DNA of 64,000 bases. It comes from Aeromonas encheleia. Its GTDB lineage: Bacteria; Pseudomonadota; Gammaproteobacteria; Enterobacterales; Aeromonadaceae. Shown one piece after another: positions 33,404 through 43,084 of this stretch (position 1 is its first letter; every line of letters begins with the position of its first letter). The notes beneath the pieces were generated by a model. That model was not told where the DNA came from. It did no database searches and worked only from the letters and a program-made list of their open reading frames with translations. The stretch spans positions 2,685,001-2,749,000 of the forward strand of contig NZ_LR134376.1 of assembly GCF_900637545.1 (NCBI RefSeq), in the 5' to 3' direction. The position numbers and the translations under genes were made by a program.

Positions 33404-34267
33404 TCAGTCTTCGATGACTTGCTGGTTCATCAGCTTGGCCAGCAGGCTGGCCAGGCGATTGCGCATCTCGCGGCGATCGATGATGAGATCGATGGCGCCC
33501 TTCTCCAGCAGGAACTCGGAGCGCTGGAAGCCTTCCGGCAACTTCTCGCGCACCGTCTGCTCGATGACGCGCGGGCCGGCAAAGCCGATCAGCGCCTTGG
33601 GCTCGCCCACGTTGATGTCACCCAGCATGGCCAGGCTGGCGGAGACGCCACCCATGGTGGGGTCGGTCAGCACCGAGATGAAGGGCAGGCCCGCCTTGGT
33701 GAGGCGATCCAGCGCCGCACTGGTCTTGGCCATCTGCATCAGGGAGAACAGCGCCTCCTGCATCCGCGCCCCACCGGAGGTGGAGAAGCAGACCAGGCCG
33801 CGGCCTTCCTTCATGCACTCCTCGACGGCGCGCACGAAGCGGGCACCGACCACGGAGGACATGGAGCCCCCGATGAAGGAGAACTCGAATGAACAGGCGA
33901 CGACCGGTACCCCCTTGAGGGTCCCCTTCAACACCACCAGCGCATCTTTCTCTCCCGTCTCTTTCTGAGCGGCAGACAAACGATCCTTGTAGCGCTTGGA
34001 ATCCTTGAATTTCAAGATATCTTGCGGTTCCAGCTCGGCACCGATCTCGGTGCGGCCCGGCTCGTCGAGGAAGCTCTCGAGGCGGGCGCGGGCGCTGATC
34101 CGCATATGATGATCACACTTGGGGCACACTTCGAGGTTGCGCTCCAGTTCTGCCCGGTAGAGCACCTGTTCGCAAGCACTGCACTTGGTCCAGACCCCTT
34201 CCGGGATGTTGTGACGACGCGGTGTAGTGATCTTGCTCTTGGGAAGGATCTTCTCAAGCCAGCTCAT
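33404..34267 (-). CDS. accD: acetyl-CoA carboxylase carboxyltransferase subunit beta
   Basis: A 287-residue subunit that, with AccA, moves the carboxyl group to acetyl-CoA in fatty acid synthesis. The N-terminal zinc ribbon (C-x2-C in CSACEQ and CPKC) and the crotonase-like core ([52 protein letters not shown]) are complete. I chose ATG 34267 with AAGGAA just upstream; the reading frame runs ten codons further without a site. Upstream truA and downstream folC form the usual cluster. Confidence 0.97.
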   Translation of the reverse strand: MSWLEKILPKSKITTPRRHNIPEGVWTKCSACEQVLYRAELERNLEVCPKCDHHMRISARARLESFLDEPGRTEIGAELEPQDILKFKDSKRYKDRLSAAQKETGEKDALVVLKGTLKGVPVVACSFEFSFIGGSMSSVVGARFVRAVEECMKEGRGLVCFSTSGGARMQEALFSLMQMAKTSAALDRLTKAGLPFISVLTDPTMGGVSASLAMLGDINVGEPKALIGFAGPRVIEQTVREKLPEGFQRSEFLLEKGAIDLIIDRREMRNRLASLLAKLMNQQVIED

Positions 34268-34386
34268 GGAATTCCTTAATGCTTTTGTGCCTGACAAAAC
34301 GCATCGGGCCTAGATTGTTCAATGACTTAACGGCTCGATGGCAATAAATAACGGGTCATTAAACCACAAATTTTCGGGCCCAGTTA

Positions 34387-35196
34387 CTAAAAACTGGTCG
34401 TACCCGGTGCCGAGTCAGGCAGCCAGAGCGGGCCGAGCGGCAACTGCGGCAGGGCAAACTCCGCCGGGTAATCCACGTCCACCAGATAGAGGCCCCCCGC
34501 CTTGGCGGTCGGACCGGCCAGATTGCGATCCCTGGCGGCCAGCACCTCGGCGATCCATTCCACCGGTTTGAGCCCCTGCCCCACCAGCAGCAGGGAGCCG
34601 GTGATGTTGCGCACCATGTGGTGCAAGAAGGCGTTGGCGCGGATATCCAGCACTATATAGGGCCCCTCCCGGCTGACGCAGAGGTGGGTCACGTTGCGCC
34701 AGGGGGTGTTGGACTGGCAGGCGATGGCCCTGAAGGTGCTGAAATCGTGCTCCCCCAGCAGGCTCTGACCCGCCTGGTGCATCAGCGCCGCGTCTATGGT
34801 CTCGTGGTAGTGGCTGACACCGCTGCCGAGGATGGCGGGGCGATAGTTGTGGTTGTAGATGACATAACGGTAGCGACGGGCGGTGGCGCTGAAGCGGGCG
34901 TGGAACTCCTCCCCCACCTCCTTGACCCAGCGCACGGCGATGTCCGGCGGCAGGTTGGAGTTGAGGCCCAGGGTCCAGGCGGACTCCGCGCGCACCGCGT
35001 GGGTATCGAAGTGGATCACCTGGCCGGTGGCATGCACCCCGGCATCGGTGCGACCGGCGCACTGGATGGCCACCGGATGGTTGGCGATGCGGCTGATGGC
35101 CTTTTCCAGCTCGGCCTGCACGCTGATCACTTCGCGCTGACGCTGCCAACCGAAATACCGGCTGCCGTCATATTCAATACCTAGGGCAATTCGCAT
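34387..35196 (-). CDS. truA: tRNA pseudouridine(38-40) synthase
   Basis: A 269-residue TruA: the catalytic aspartate lies in [13 protein letters not shown], with [12 protein letters not shown] at the N-terminus and [13 protein letters not shown] near the end. It modifies U38-U40 of the anticodon arm of many tRNAs. The ribosome site is weak (AAAGTTATCC). It lies between fimV/hubP and accD as in Vibrio. Confidence 0.96.
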   Translation of the reverse strand: MRIALGIEYDGSRYFGWQRQREVISVQAELEKAISRIANHPVAIQCAGRTDAGVHATGQVIHFDTHAVRAESAWTLGLNSNLPPDIAVRWVKEVGEEFHARFSATARRYRYVIYNHNYRPAILGSGVSHYHETIDAALMHQAGQSLLGEHDFSTFRAIACQSNTPWRNVTHLCVSREGPYIVLDIRANAFLHHMVRNITGSLLLVGQGLKPVEWIAEVLAARDRNLAGPTAKAGGLYLVDVDYPAEFALPQLPLGPLWLPDSAPGTTSF

Positions 35197-35308
35197 GGAT
35201 AACTTTTGTCTTATAAGGAAACGATGAAAGAAACGGGGCGGATTATACGCGCTCAGAGCCAAAAGTCCCAAACCACAGCGCGGCCGGCATGGACGAGGCC
35301 ATCAACAG

Positions 35309-35334
35309 CAAGGGCAGCCCGCGGGCTGCCCTTG
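35309..35334 (-). terminator. perfect palindrome downstream of fimV/hubP
   Basis: The 26-bp palindrome CAAGGGCAGCCCG/CGGGCTGCCCTTG lies 24 bp past the fimV stop. There is no strict U-run; it is probably a terminator or RNA-end hairpin. Confidence 0.6.
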
Positions 35335-35357
35335 TCATCATCCCAGACCGACGGGGT

Positions 35358-37457
35358 CTATCCCAACCGTCTGAGCAGCTTCTCGGCCTCGGCACGCTGG
35401 TGTTCGCTGCCCTGGGCCGCCGCCTCGCTCAGCAGCTCGCGAGCGCTCTCCTTGTCGTCGATCTCGAGGTAGGCGCGGGCCAGATCCAGCTTGGCCCCCA
35501 CCCCGCCATCGTCGGCATCCACATCGAAACCGGTGGACTGGGGCAACACCTCGGGGAAGCCATCCAGCCCCACGTCCAGGGAAAAGCCCTGATAAGGTTC
35601 CTGCTCGGCACTGCTGGCATTGGCCTCGGCCAGCAACTTGTCGATCTCGACATAGTCGTTCGCCTGCGCCTGCGCCCGTGGCTTCAGATCGCTCGGATGG
35701 GAATCCACCTCGGTGAAGGCATCCTCGAAATCGGCAAGCGCCAGCTCGTTGGGATCCCAGGCCGGCGCCGCGGTTGCCGCCTTGGCCTGGGTGGGCTCGA
35801 GTCCCAGCTCCGCCAGCATGTCGTCGATGTCGTCCTTGCCATAACCGCTGGCATCGCTGCGCGCCACCTGATCGGCCGCCGGCTCGTCGAAGCCGGATTC
35901 GAAATCGCTCAGGTCGAAGTCGGCGAGCTCCTCGTCGCGGCGGGAGCGAGTCGCCTGCTGATCGTGATCCCGCGCCAGATCGGCATCCAGCTCGGCAAAC
36001 AGCGCCGCCTGCAGCTCCTCCTCACTCATGATCTCGTCGCGGGAGCGGGCGGAGGGGTTGAACTCCCCTGCCAGGTCGAGATCCGGCTCGGAGGGCAGCT
36101 CGAAGGCGCCCTCGTGGGCCAGATCGAGCTCGGGCACCAGATCCGGATCCCGGCCGGGATGCACTGCAGCGGGTTCTTCGTCGAACGCCGACAGGGCCAG
36201 ATCGCCGTCATCGCTGAAGATGACATCCGTCGAGTCTTTCGGCTCGGCCACCGCCACATAACCGTCCGGCCCATTGAGATCCGGCATGGGGTGCATGGGC
36301 TCGTCGTCGGCGATGCCGACCGTCATCAGCTGATCGAACTCGCTGCTCTCTTCGCTCATCACCATGGAGGTCGACTCGGAGAGGCTCTTCTCCTGCTCTT
36401 CCAGCTCACGACGGGCACGGGCCCGCAGCCAGAGCGTCACCAGCGCCAACACCAGCAGCACGGGCAGCAGTATGATCATGGCGAGGTTGAGCGGCGAGGC
36501 GAGCAGCTCCATCAGCCAGTTCTGCTTGGGCGCAGGGGCCACCACCGGCGGCACCGGCTGGGCCTTGAGCTCGGCCACCTCTTTTTGCAGCGCGGTCTGA
36601 TCCTGCAATTGGACCTTGAGGGTCTCCACCTCTTCGGTCAGTGCCTGCAGGCGCAGCTTGAGCCTGTGGTTCATCTCGGTGACCTGACCGAGCTGGGCAT
36701 TGGCGTCTTCCAGTGCCAGCGCCATCTCGGTGGAGGGCTTGCCGACCGGGGTACCCAGATCCGCCGGCAAGGGAGCCGGGGCGCTCGCACCGGCGGCGCT
36801 GGCCGTTGCCGCCTTGGCGACGGCCACCTCGGTGGCGGCTTGTGGCGTGCTCACCTTGGGCGCTGCCGCCGGGATGGGCGCCGCCTTGGCAACCGGGGCC
36901 TTGGCCGGCACGGCGGCGGCCTTGGTCTCAGCCGGGCTGACGGGCTGGGCCTGCTTGCTGGCCAGGTATTTGGGGCTCAGCCCCTTCCAGCTGGCGTTGT
37001 CGCTGTTGAAGCGCTGACGCGCCTGCGCATCGGTGATGCGGCTCGCCTCGGCGGCCGTCGGCAGCAGAATGCGGGAGCCCACCAGGATGTGGTTGATGTT
37101 GCCATCGGCAAAACTGCGGGGATTCTTGTCGTAGATCGCCACCATGGTCTGGTAGACGCTCACCCGACTGGAGGGGCGATGCTTGCTCGCCAGGCTCCAC
37201 AAGGTATCGGTGGGATGGACCGGGCCATAGCTGCCCGCCTGGGTGCTGGCGGTCTGACGCACTATGGGCTGCGCCTTGGGCAGGCTGGGCTGTGCCACCG
37301 GCTGGGCCTGTGGCTGAGGTTGAACCAGCGGCGGCGCGGCGTCATCCGGCCCCTTCAGCTCGACAAAGAAAGGTTCTTTCCCCGACTCATCGGCCTGAAC
37401 CGTGCCCAGAAGACCCAATGCGAGTAGCGTTGCCAGCGTTATGCGGGAATGTCCCAT
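35358..37457 (-). CDS. fimV: FimV/HubP polar organiser protein
   Basis: A 699-residue protein: signal peptide (residues 1-22), proline/glutamine linker, LysM-type peptidoglycan-binding domain (~77-140, TDTLWSLASKHRP to GSRILLP), coiled coil (~245-300), one membrane helix (LNLAMIILLPVLLVLALVTL), a long acidic cytoplasmic part, and the C-terminal FimV motif with a TPR (KLDLARAYLEIDDKESARELL). The order usg/asd-fimV-truA-accD matches the HubP locus of Vibrio. It lacks the extra N-terminal domain before LysM that pseudomonad FimV proteins have, and it is much shorter than Vibrio HubP. AAGGA precedes ATG 37457. Expected role: anchoring chemotaxis, flagellar or type IV pilus machinery at the pole. 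Confidence 0.88.
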   Translation of the reverse strand: MGHSRITLATLLALGLLGTVQADESGKEPFFVELKGPDDAAPPLVQPQPQAQPVAQPSLPKAQPIVRQTASTQAGSYGPVHPTDTLWSLASKHRPSSRVSVYQTMVAIYDKNPRSFADGNINHILVGSRILLPTAAEASRITDAQARQRFNSDNASWKGLSPKYLASKQAQPVSPAETKAAAVPAKAPVAKAAPIPAAAPKVSTPQAATEVAVAKAATASAAGASAPAPLPADLGTPVGKPSTEMALALEDANAQLGQVTEMNHRLKLRLQALTEEVETLKVQLQDQTALQKEVAELKAQPVPPVVAPAPKQNWLMELLASPLNLAMIILLPVLLVLALVTLWLRARARRELEEQEKSLSESTSMVMSEESSEFDQLMTVGIADDEPMHPMPDLNGPDGYVAVAEPKDSTDVIFSDDGDLALSAFDEEPAAVHPGRDPDLVPELDLAHEGAFELPSEPDLDLAGEFNPSARSRDEIMSEEELQAALFAELDADLARDHDQQATRSRRDEELADFDLSDFESGFDEPAADQVARSDASGYGKDDIDDMLAELGLEPTQAKAATAAPAWDPNELALADFEDAFTEVDSHPSDLKPRAQAQANDYVEIDKLLAEANASSAEQEPYQGFSLDVGLDGFPEVLPQSTGFDVDADDGGVGAKLDLARAYLEIDDKESARELLSEAAAQGSEHQRAEAEKLLRRLG

Positions 37458-37734
37458 ATTCGTTCCTTCGTATGACGGCCCTATCACATTGAAAAATCTG
37501 GATAGTTACCCCAAAACAATCGGCTCAATATAAATCAGGCTAGCGTCTCAAGCCAGCAATCCGACACATTTAGCACCCCACTCCTGCCAGAATGCTGGCA
37601 AGAGTGTAGGAAAAAACTTAATCGACTGATATCACGCAAAATTTTTAAAACCGGAGAGTGCGGTGCCGGTCACATCCGGGCACCAGCACCGGTCAAGGGG
37701 CGGGGTTCCCTTCCCGCCAGGGCCGGTGTCAGCC

Positions 37735-38751
37735 TCAGAGGTAGTCACGCACCAGCAGTTCGGCGATCTGCACGCTGTTGGTCGCCGCGCCCTTACGAAC
37801 GTTATCGGCCACGATCCACATATTGATACCGCTCGGGTGAGAAATATCCTGGCGCACCCGGCCGACCAGCACCTCGTCCTTGCCGGTGGCGTCGCGCACC
37901 GGGGTCGGGTAGTCGGCGTCGTCATCGAACAGGGTGACGCCCGGGGCGTTGCGCAGCAGCTCCTTGACCTGATCCGCATCCAGCGGCTGGTGCAGCTCGA
38001 CGTGGACCGCCTCGGCGTGACCGTAGAACACCGGCACCCGCACGCAGGTCGGGTTCACGGCGATGTTGGCATCCCCCAGGATCTTCTGGGTTTCCCACAC
38101 CATCTTCATCTCCTCACGGGTGTAACCGTTGTCGGTGAAGGCGTCGATCTGCGGGATCAGGTTGAAGGCGATCTGCTGCGGGTAGAGGGTCGGCTCCACC
38201 GGACGGCCATTGAGCAGGTGCGCGGTCTGGCCGGCCAGCTCGCTCACCCCCTCCTTGCCGGAGCCGGAGACGGACTGATAGGTCGCCACGTTGATGCGGG
38301 CGATGCCCACCTCGTCGTGCAGGGGCTTGAGCGCCACCAGCATCTGGATGGTGGAGCAGTTCGGGTTGGCGATGATGTTGCGGTTGCGAAAATCCGCCAG
38401 CGCGTCCGGGTTCACTTCCGGGATCACCAGGGGGATGTCTTCGTCGTAACGGAAGCAGGAGGTGTTGTCGATGACGATGCAGCCATGCTCGGCGGCGATC
38501 GGTGCCCACTTGGCAGAGATCTCGGCCCCGGCGGAGAAGAGCGCGATCTGCACCTGGCTCCAGTCAAAATCCTCCACGTCCAGGATCTCGCGGTTCTTGC
38601 CACCAAAGCGCACGGTATCACCGGCGCTGCGGCTGGAGGCCAGCGGATAGAGGGTGGCGACCGGGAAGGCACGCTCCTCCAGGATCTCGATCATGGCCTG
38701 ACCCACGGCGCCGCTCGCGCCCAATACCGCTACGTTGAATTGCTGACTCAC
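37735..38751 (-). CDS. asd: aspartate-semialdehyde dehydrogenase (Asd/Usg family)
   Basis: A 338-residue NADPH-binding dehydrogenase. The N-terminal glycine loop is VAVLGASGAVGQ, the active-site cysteine is in NPNCSTIQM, and the substrate block RVPVFYGHAEAVHVEL carries the catalytic histidine. It therefore looks catalytically competent, unlike a degenerate Usg. Start is the GTG at 38751, with AGGAG nine bases upstream; no ATG fits. It follows pdxB, as usg does in E. coli. Reaction: beta-aspartyl phosphate to aspartate semialdehyde (lysine, methionine, threonine and cell-wall precursors). Confidence 0.9.
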   Translation of the reverse strand: MSQQFNVAVLGASGAVGQAMIEILEERAFPVATLYPLASSRSAGDTVRFGGKNREILDVEDFDWSQVQIALFSAGAEISAKWAPIAAEHGCIVIDNTSCFRYDEDIPLVIPEVNPDALADFRNRNIIANPNCSTIQMLVALKPLHDEVGIARINVATYQSVSGSGKEGVSELAGQTAHLLNGRPVEPTLYPQQIAFNLIPQIDAFTDNGYTREEMKMVWETQKILGDANIAVNPTCVRVPVFYGHAEAVHVELHQPLDADQVKELLRNAPGVTLFDDDADYPTPVRDATGKDEVLVGRVRQDISHPSGINMWIVADNVRKGAATNSVQIAELLVRDYL

Positions 38752-38892
38752 TGATGTTCTCTCCTTTATGGATGCCGATGACGCGCGAAGCATCACCGCT
38801 GGCAGGCGGACCTGCCTGATAGCGGGTTTGACGGTGCCAAACCACACAGGGGGCGGACCTGAGTCCGCCCCCTCGTTGATATTGAACCCGAT

Positions 38893-40050
38893 TCAGATCG
38901 GGCGGATGACAAAGCCCAGTCGGGCCAGCCTGTCGCTGGCGAAGGGGCCGCAGACCAGCAAGGATGATAGCTCCCGCCGCTCCGGGTAGTGCTTGCGCTG
39001 CTCGTCGAAACTGCCTGGCAGATCGATGCGATTGCGAAAACGGGCATCGTCCCGGCGCACGTCATAGATAAGGTGGACCAGCTGCTTTATCAACGCCTGA
39101 TCCGTGGCCTGGCCCGGCGTCAGCTCGCGCACCTCGGGGGCTGGCAAGAGCGCTTGCAGATCCTGGCGCGGGTCGCGGCTCTGCTGCTGGCAGAGTGCCT
39201 GATAGAGCATCCAGGTGCCACGCGCCTTGCCCTCCAGGCTGTAGCCGGCGATGTGCGGGGTCGCGAGCTCGGTATGGGGTACCAGGGCGCGCAGGGGTTC
39301 CGGCTCCCCTTCCCATACGTCCATCACCAGCCGCAATGGCTCGTCACCCAACTGACGGGCGAGCAGCGCCTGGTTGTCCCACACCTCGCCACGGGAGGCA
39401 TTGATGAGGAACTGCCCCTTTGGCCTTGCCGCTATCTCGCGCTCCCCCAGCAGGTGGAAGGTGGCATCGACGCCTTCGCGGGTGAGGGGCACGTGGAAGC
39501 TGACAACATCGGCCGAGAGTGCCATCTGGTAATCGACGAAGCCCGCGGCCCCCTCGGTACCCTTGCTTGCAGCCGTGATGGCATTTGCCTCGCGGCGGGC
39601 CCGCGGCGGATCGCAGCGCAGCACATTCATGCCGAGCGCCTCGGCCTTGCCCGCCACACATTCGCCGGTATTGCCGGCGCCGATGACGGCGAGGCTCATC
39701 TCGCTCAGGTTGAGCTCGTGGCGCTCCGCCAGCACCAGCAGGGCGGAGAGCACATAGTCCCCCACCGAATATTTGTTACAACCGGGGGCGCTGAAGAAGG
39801 GGATGCCCCGCTCGGCCAAGAGCGCCTTGTCGATGTGATCCGTGCCTATGGTGGCGGTGCCCACGAAGGCCAGCCGCGGACAACTGGCGAGCAGTCTGGC
39901 ATCGACCCGGGTCACCGAGCGCACCAGCAGCACCTCGGCATCCTGCAGATCCGCCGCCGCTATCTGCCGCCCCGGCAGGGGTACCACCTCGCCAAACTCG
40001 GCAAACAACTCGCAGGCGTGGGGCATGTTTTCATCAACGACGATCTTCAT
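38893..40050 (-). CDS. pdxB: erythronate-4-phosphate dehydrogenase
   Basis: A 385-residue D-2-hydroxyacid dehydrogenase, second step of pyridoxal phosphate synthesis by the DXP-dependent route. The N-terminus MKIVVDENMPHA is the family hallmark; FVGTATIGTDHID, VIGAGNTGECVAGKAEALG, NASRGEVWDNQAL, the catalytic E/H stretch (DVWEGEP, TPHIAGYSLEGK) and the C-terminal PdxB dimerisation domain are present. The ATG at 40050 follows GAAGAGAG. Followed by asd. Confidence 0.96.
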   Translation of the reverse strand: MKIVVDENMPHACELFAEFGEVVPLPGRQIAAADLQDAEVLLVRSVTRVDARLLASCPRLAFVGTATIGTDHIDKALLAERGIPFFSAPGCNKYSVGDYVLSALLVLAERHELNLSEMSLAVIGAGNTGECVAGKAEALGMNVLRCDPPRARREANAITAASKGTEGAAGFVDYQMALSADVVSFHVPLTREGVDATFHLLGEREIAARPKGQFLINASRGEVWDNQALLARQLGDEPLRLVMDVWEGEPEPLRALVPHTELATPHIAGYSLEGKARGTWMLYQALCQQQSRDPRQDLQALLPAPEVRELTPGQATDQALIKQLVHLIYDVRRDDARFRNRIDLPGSFDEQRKHYPERRELSSLLVCGPFASDRLARLGFVIRPI

Positions 40051-40373
40051 CGGGCTCTCTTCTTGGTAACTGAATGCGCGCAACCGGCCACAGGCGCGCC
40101 ATTCTAGCCCATATGGCGCAAGTTTTCAGAGGCATCTTCTCGGGCCGGCAGTTGCCACCGGCGCCCCGCCCCAGCCCAGACGACGGGCGTTTTCAGCCTC
40201 CGCTGCCCGGGCCGCCCTCCGCGCTCAGTCCATACTGCCCCATGCCCATGAGCCCAGGGGGATATGTAACAAGCTGTTGCCCCCCGGCCCCGCGGCTTGA
40301 CCGGCGAGCCTGGGCTGGCACAATGGCGCCTCTTCCATCACCGCCACCGAACCGCCCCGTGACCAGCCCTGTT

Positions 40374-41096
40374 ATGTCGATTCATGCTTCTTCCTTGCCG
40401 CGCCGCCAGGTGCTGGGTTTCAGCGCCGCCCTGATCCTGCCCTTGCTGCTGCTGACCTGCCTGCCCTGGCAACCCTTCCTGACGAGCGCCCTGCAATCGG
40501 GCTGGTTGTGGGGGCCCTACGCCCTCACCCGCATGGTGGACTTGCCCGGCCTCGTCGTCACCATCGCCGCCCTGTTGCTGCTGACCCGACACAAGCTGAC
40601 GCTTAAGCCTCCCGCCCTGCTGGCCCTCGGTGGTGCCCTGTTGGCAGTGCTGGCGGGGGACTGGGCCATCAAGAGCCTCATCAAGCAGCTGACCCAGGAG
40701 CCGCGCCCCTATCTGCTCTGGCTGGAGAGCCAGAACCTGATCCCCGCCATCTCGCAGTTCTACGCCGCCAGCGTGGCGGAGCGCAGCGAGCAGGTGCATG
40801 CGGCCAGCCAGCTGCTGGCGCTGCCCCGGTGGCTCGGCAACCACTGGCAGGCGGAGGTGAACTACGCCTTCCCCTCCGGTCACAGCATCGCCGCCATGAG
40901 CCTCGCCCAGTTCTTCGGCCTGATCTGGCTGGCCCGCGCGCCCCGCGGCGTCTGGCTGCTGCCGCTCTGGGCCATCGGCATCGCCCTGTCACGCACCCTG
41001 ATCGGCATGCACTGGCCGCTGGATGTGCTGGCGAGCGCCCTGCTCGGCAGTCTGACCGCCCTGTTCGCCGCCCGCTGGTGGCTGCACCACTACTGA
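40374..41096 (+). CDS. pgpB: phosphatidylglycerophosphatase B / undecaprenyl-pyrophosphatase (PAP2)
   Basis: A 240-residue PAP2 membrane phosphatase with six membrane segments. The three phosphatase motifs are K-x6-RP (KQLTQEPRP), PSGH (AFPSGHSIA) and SR-x5-H-x3-D (SRTLIGMHWPLDV). The stretch EPRPYLLWLESQNLIP to NHWQAEVNYAFPSGH follows E. coli PgpB closely. The start is uncertain: ATG 40374, or an in-frame GTG at 40359; neither has a good ribosome site. It removes phosphate from phosphatidylglycerol phosphate, undecaprenyl pyrophosphate and similar lipids. Confidence 0.92.
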   Translation: MSIHASSLPRRQVLGFSAALILPLLLLTCLPWQPFLTSALQSGWLWGPYALTRMVDLPGLVVTIAALLLLTRHKLTLKPPALLALGGALLAVLAGDWAIKSLIKQLTQEPRPYLLWLESQNLIPAISQFYAASVAERSEQVHAASQLLALPRWLGNHWQAEVNYAFPSGHSIAAMSLAQFFGLIWLARAPRGVWLLPLWAIGIALSRTLIGMHWPLDVLASALLGSLTALFAARWWLHHY

Positions 41097-41123
41097 TCCG
41101 GCACCAGGACGCGACAAGCCAAT

Positions 41124-41153
41124 AAAAACGGGCACCCTGGGGTGCCCGTTTTT
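41124..41153. terminator. bidirectional terminator between pgpB and metQ
   Basis: A 13-bp stem AAAAACGGGCACC/GGTGCCCGTTTTT with loop CTGG; works for both convergent genes. Confidence 0.94.
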
Positions 41154-41172
41154 CGGCTCATGATGAGGTGAC

Positions 41173-42000
41173 TCAGCCCTTGCTCTGCCCCTGCCAGCCC
41201 TGCGGGTACTTGTAGCCAGCGAAGCGCTTGGCGGCATAGGCCTTGAACTCGGGGGAATTGTAGGCGGCAATCACATCCTTGGCGAACGGCTTGTCGGCAT
41301 CGGCGCTCTTCACCACCACCCAGTTGATGAAGTCGTAGCTGCGCTCGAGGAAGAGCCCCTCGCTGAACGGGATGCCGCTGGAGGCGGCGAAGTTGCCATT
41401 GATGACAGAGAAGTCCACATCCTCCCTTGAGCGCGGCAGTTGCGCCGCCTCCAGCAGCACCAGCTTGATGTCGTGCGGATTCTTCACCACATCGAACTCG
41501 CTCGCCTTGAGCGGGTTGATGCCCTCCTTCAGGGTCAGCCAGCCCAGATCCTGCAGCATCAGCAGCGCCCGCGCCTGGTTGGTGGGATCATTGGGGATGG
41601 CGACCGTGCTCCCCTCTTTCAGCGCCTTCAGATCGCTCAGCTTGCCCGAATAGAGTCCCATGGGGCCGGTCGGCACCTGGGTGATGGGGGCCAGCGACAG
41701 CCCTCTATCCTTGGCGAAGCTCTCCAGATAGGGCTTGTGCTGGAAGCAGTTCACATCGAGCGAGCCATCGGCCAGGGCGATATTGGGGGTCACATAGTCG
41801 GTGAACTCCACCAGCTTCACCTGGTAGCCCTTGGCCTCCAGCTGCGGCTTGATGGAGTCGGTCACCATGTCGGCAAAATCCCCGACTGTGGTGCCGATCA
41901 CTATCTCTTTCTTCGCCTCATCAATGGCAAAGGCTGACAATGGCAGGCTGCTGGCGAGCAGAGCGAGGGCGGAGAGCTTGAAGAGGGAACGGCGCTGCAT
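41173..42000 (-). CDS. metQ: MetQ/NlpA family methionine-binding protein
   Basis: A 275-residue substrate-binding protein of the methionine ABC importer family (PF03180). Family blocks are VKLVEFTDYVTPNIALADGSLDVNCFQHKPYLE, split here as TDYVTPNIALADGSLDVNCF and QHKPYLE, plus AIPNDPTNQARALLMLQ. The leader ends SAFA without a lipobox cysteine, so it should be a soluble periplasmic protein rather than a lipoprotein. No metN or metI gene is near; it is solitary. A MetJ-like repeat lies 75-98 bp upstream. Confidence 0.9.
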   Translation of the reverse strand: MQRRSLFKLSALALLASSLPLSAFAIDEAKKEIVIGTTVGDFADMVTDSIKPQLEAKGYQVKLVEFTDYVTPNIALADGSLDVNCFQHKPYLESFAKDRGLSLAPITQVPTGPMGLYSGKLSDLKALKEGSTVAIPNDPTNQARALLMLQDLGWLTLKEGINPLKASEFDVVKNPHDIKLVLLEAAQLPRSREDVDFSVINGNFAASSGIPFSEGLFLERSYDFINWVVVKSADADKPFAKDVIAAYNSPEFKAYAAKRFAGYKYPQGWQGQSKG

Positions 42001-42399
42001 GGGGACTCCTTGTCAAAATGATCGTCGAAACGGTGGCCGGGTTGCGACTCCTGCCCTGCGAGCAGAACCACCACAACCATCTAGCCATCCAAATGGCTAA
42101 TTAAGCTCACCATAACAGAGCCACCGCCCTTCGCCAAGCGACAAAATCGGCTGAGCTTGCGCAAAGATGGCGAGCACCAGTGCCGATGCCGAGGCGCGGC
42201 CCGTCACCGCTCCTCGCGCGAAAATCTTTGATAAGCCACACAATAATGATGAGCAGGATCTCGCCATCCCGGCCTCATCCGGCATAGGATGGTCATTTGG
42301 TGCCCTTTTTCTACCGGGTACCCAAGAGCGGGCCTGTGAGCGCAGGCATTATTCAGGGGCGGTAGCGTCTTGCCCGCCCAGTCAGCAACAGGAGTGGCT
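42001..42399. other. intergenic region upstream of metQ and the VOC gene
   Basis: Divergent promoter region with no gene seen. It contains the candidate MetJ site (42075-42098) on the metQ side. Confidence 0.6.
42075..42098 (-). promoter_or_regulatory. candidate MetJ operator
   Basis: Three 8-bp units in phase, AACCATCT, AGCCATCC and AAATGGCT, the last two forming the inverted pair TAGCCAT/ATGGCTA. MetJ sites are phased 8-bp repeats related to AGACGTCT. The match is partial. Confidence 0.35.
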
Positions 42400-42771
42400 G
42401 TGTTCGATCACGTTGAAATCAAGACCGTCAGGTTTCAGGCATGCCGGCGCTTCTATGAAGCTGTCTTCACTCCCCTGCAGATAGAGCTCAAGTGGGCGGA
42501 TGAGCAAGCTGCGGGGTTTGGCCAGATTGAGCAAGACAAGGTGAGCTTTCTGATAGAAGGCGGCGAGCAGAGCCCCCCCGGCCACATAGCCTTTCGCGCC
42601 AGACACCCCGCCGAGGTGGATGCCTTCCATCAGGCCGGTATCGAGGCGGGTTTTCGCTGCAATGGGCAGCCAGGGCTGCGCCCCCACTATGCCCCCAACT
42701 ATTACGCCGCCTTTCTGCTCGACCCCGATGGCAACAATATCGAGGCGGTCACCTATCTGGGCGACGAGTAG
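42400..42771 (+). CDS. VOC (glyoxalase/bleomycin-resistance fold) protein
   Basis: A 123-residue single-unit vicinal-oxygen-chelate protein. It begins FDHVEIKTVRFQACRRFYEAVFTPL and ends with the metal-binding-type block YYAAFLLDPDGNNIEAVTY. Likely ligands are H4 and the glutamate of NNIEAV. The start GTG at 42400 has GGAG five bases upstream. Substrate unknown; related proteins act in fosfomycin or glyoxal handling or are uncharacterised. Confidence 0.82.
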   Translation: MFDHVEIKTVRFQACRRFYEAVFTPLQIELKWADEQAAGFGQIEQDKVSFLIEGGEQSPPGHIAFRARHPAEVDAFHQAGIEAGFRCNGQPGLRPHYAPNYYAAFLLDPDGNNIEAVTYLGDE

Positions 42772-42808
42772 CGCAGTCCGACCGTGCGGGCGCCATGCCC
42801 TCCATAGC

Positions 42809-42842
42809 AAAAAGCCCCGGCGTCATCGACACCAGGGCTTTG
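42809..42842 (-). terminator. intrinsic terminator of the 65-residue lipoprotein gene
   Basis: A 14-bp stem with G-U pairs (AAAGCCCTGGTGTC/GACGCCGGGGCTTT on the minus strand) followed by TTTTTGC. Confidence 0.85.
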
Positions 42843-42874
42843 GGAATACACCGACGGATTAAACCGACAACGCC

Positions 42875-43072
42875 TTACTTGACCGCCTTGCTGGCGTTCT
42901 CCATCGCCTGCTTCTCGGCGGCGCCGAGGATGGCAGTCTGGCGATTTTGCTCTGCCAGGTAGCAGGTATCCTTGCTGATCCCCTGCGCCTGGCAGTCCGC
43001 CATGCGCTGGGCAGGGCTGGAACAACCGGCCATCAGACCAGCGACGGACATAAGCAGAATGATTTTCTTCAT
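42875..43072 (-). CDS. small lipoprotein of unknown function
   Basis: A 65-residue predicted lipoprotein: leader MKKIILLMSVAGLMAGC with lipobox LMAGC, then a short helical tail rich in Ala, Gln and Lys with two cysteines (ADCQAQ and DTCYLA). The ATG at 43072 has GGGAA five bases upstream. Codon use and its own terminator support a real gene. Confidence 0.78.
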   Translation of the reverse strand: MKKIILLMSVAGLMAGCSSPAQRMADCQAQGISKDTCYLAEQNRQTAILGAAEKQAMENASKAVK

Positions 43073-43084
43073 GGTGATTCCCAT

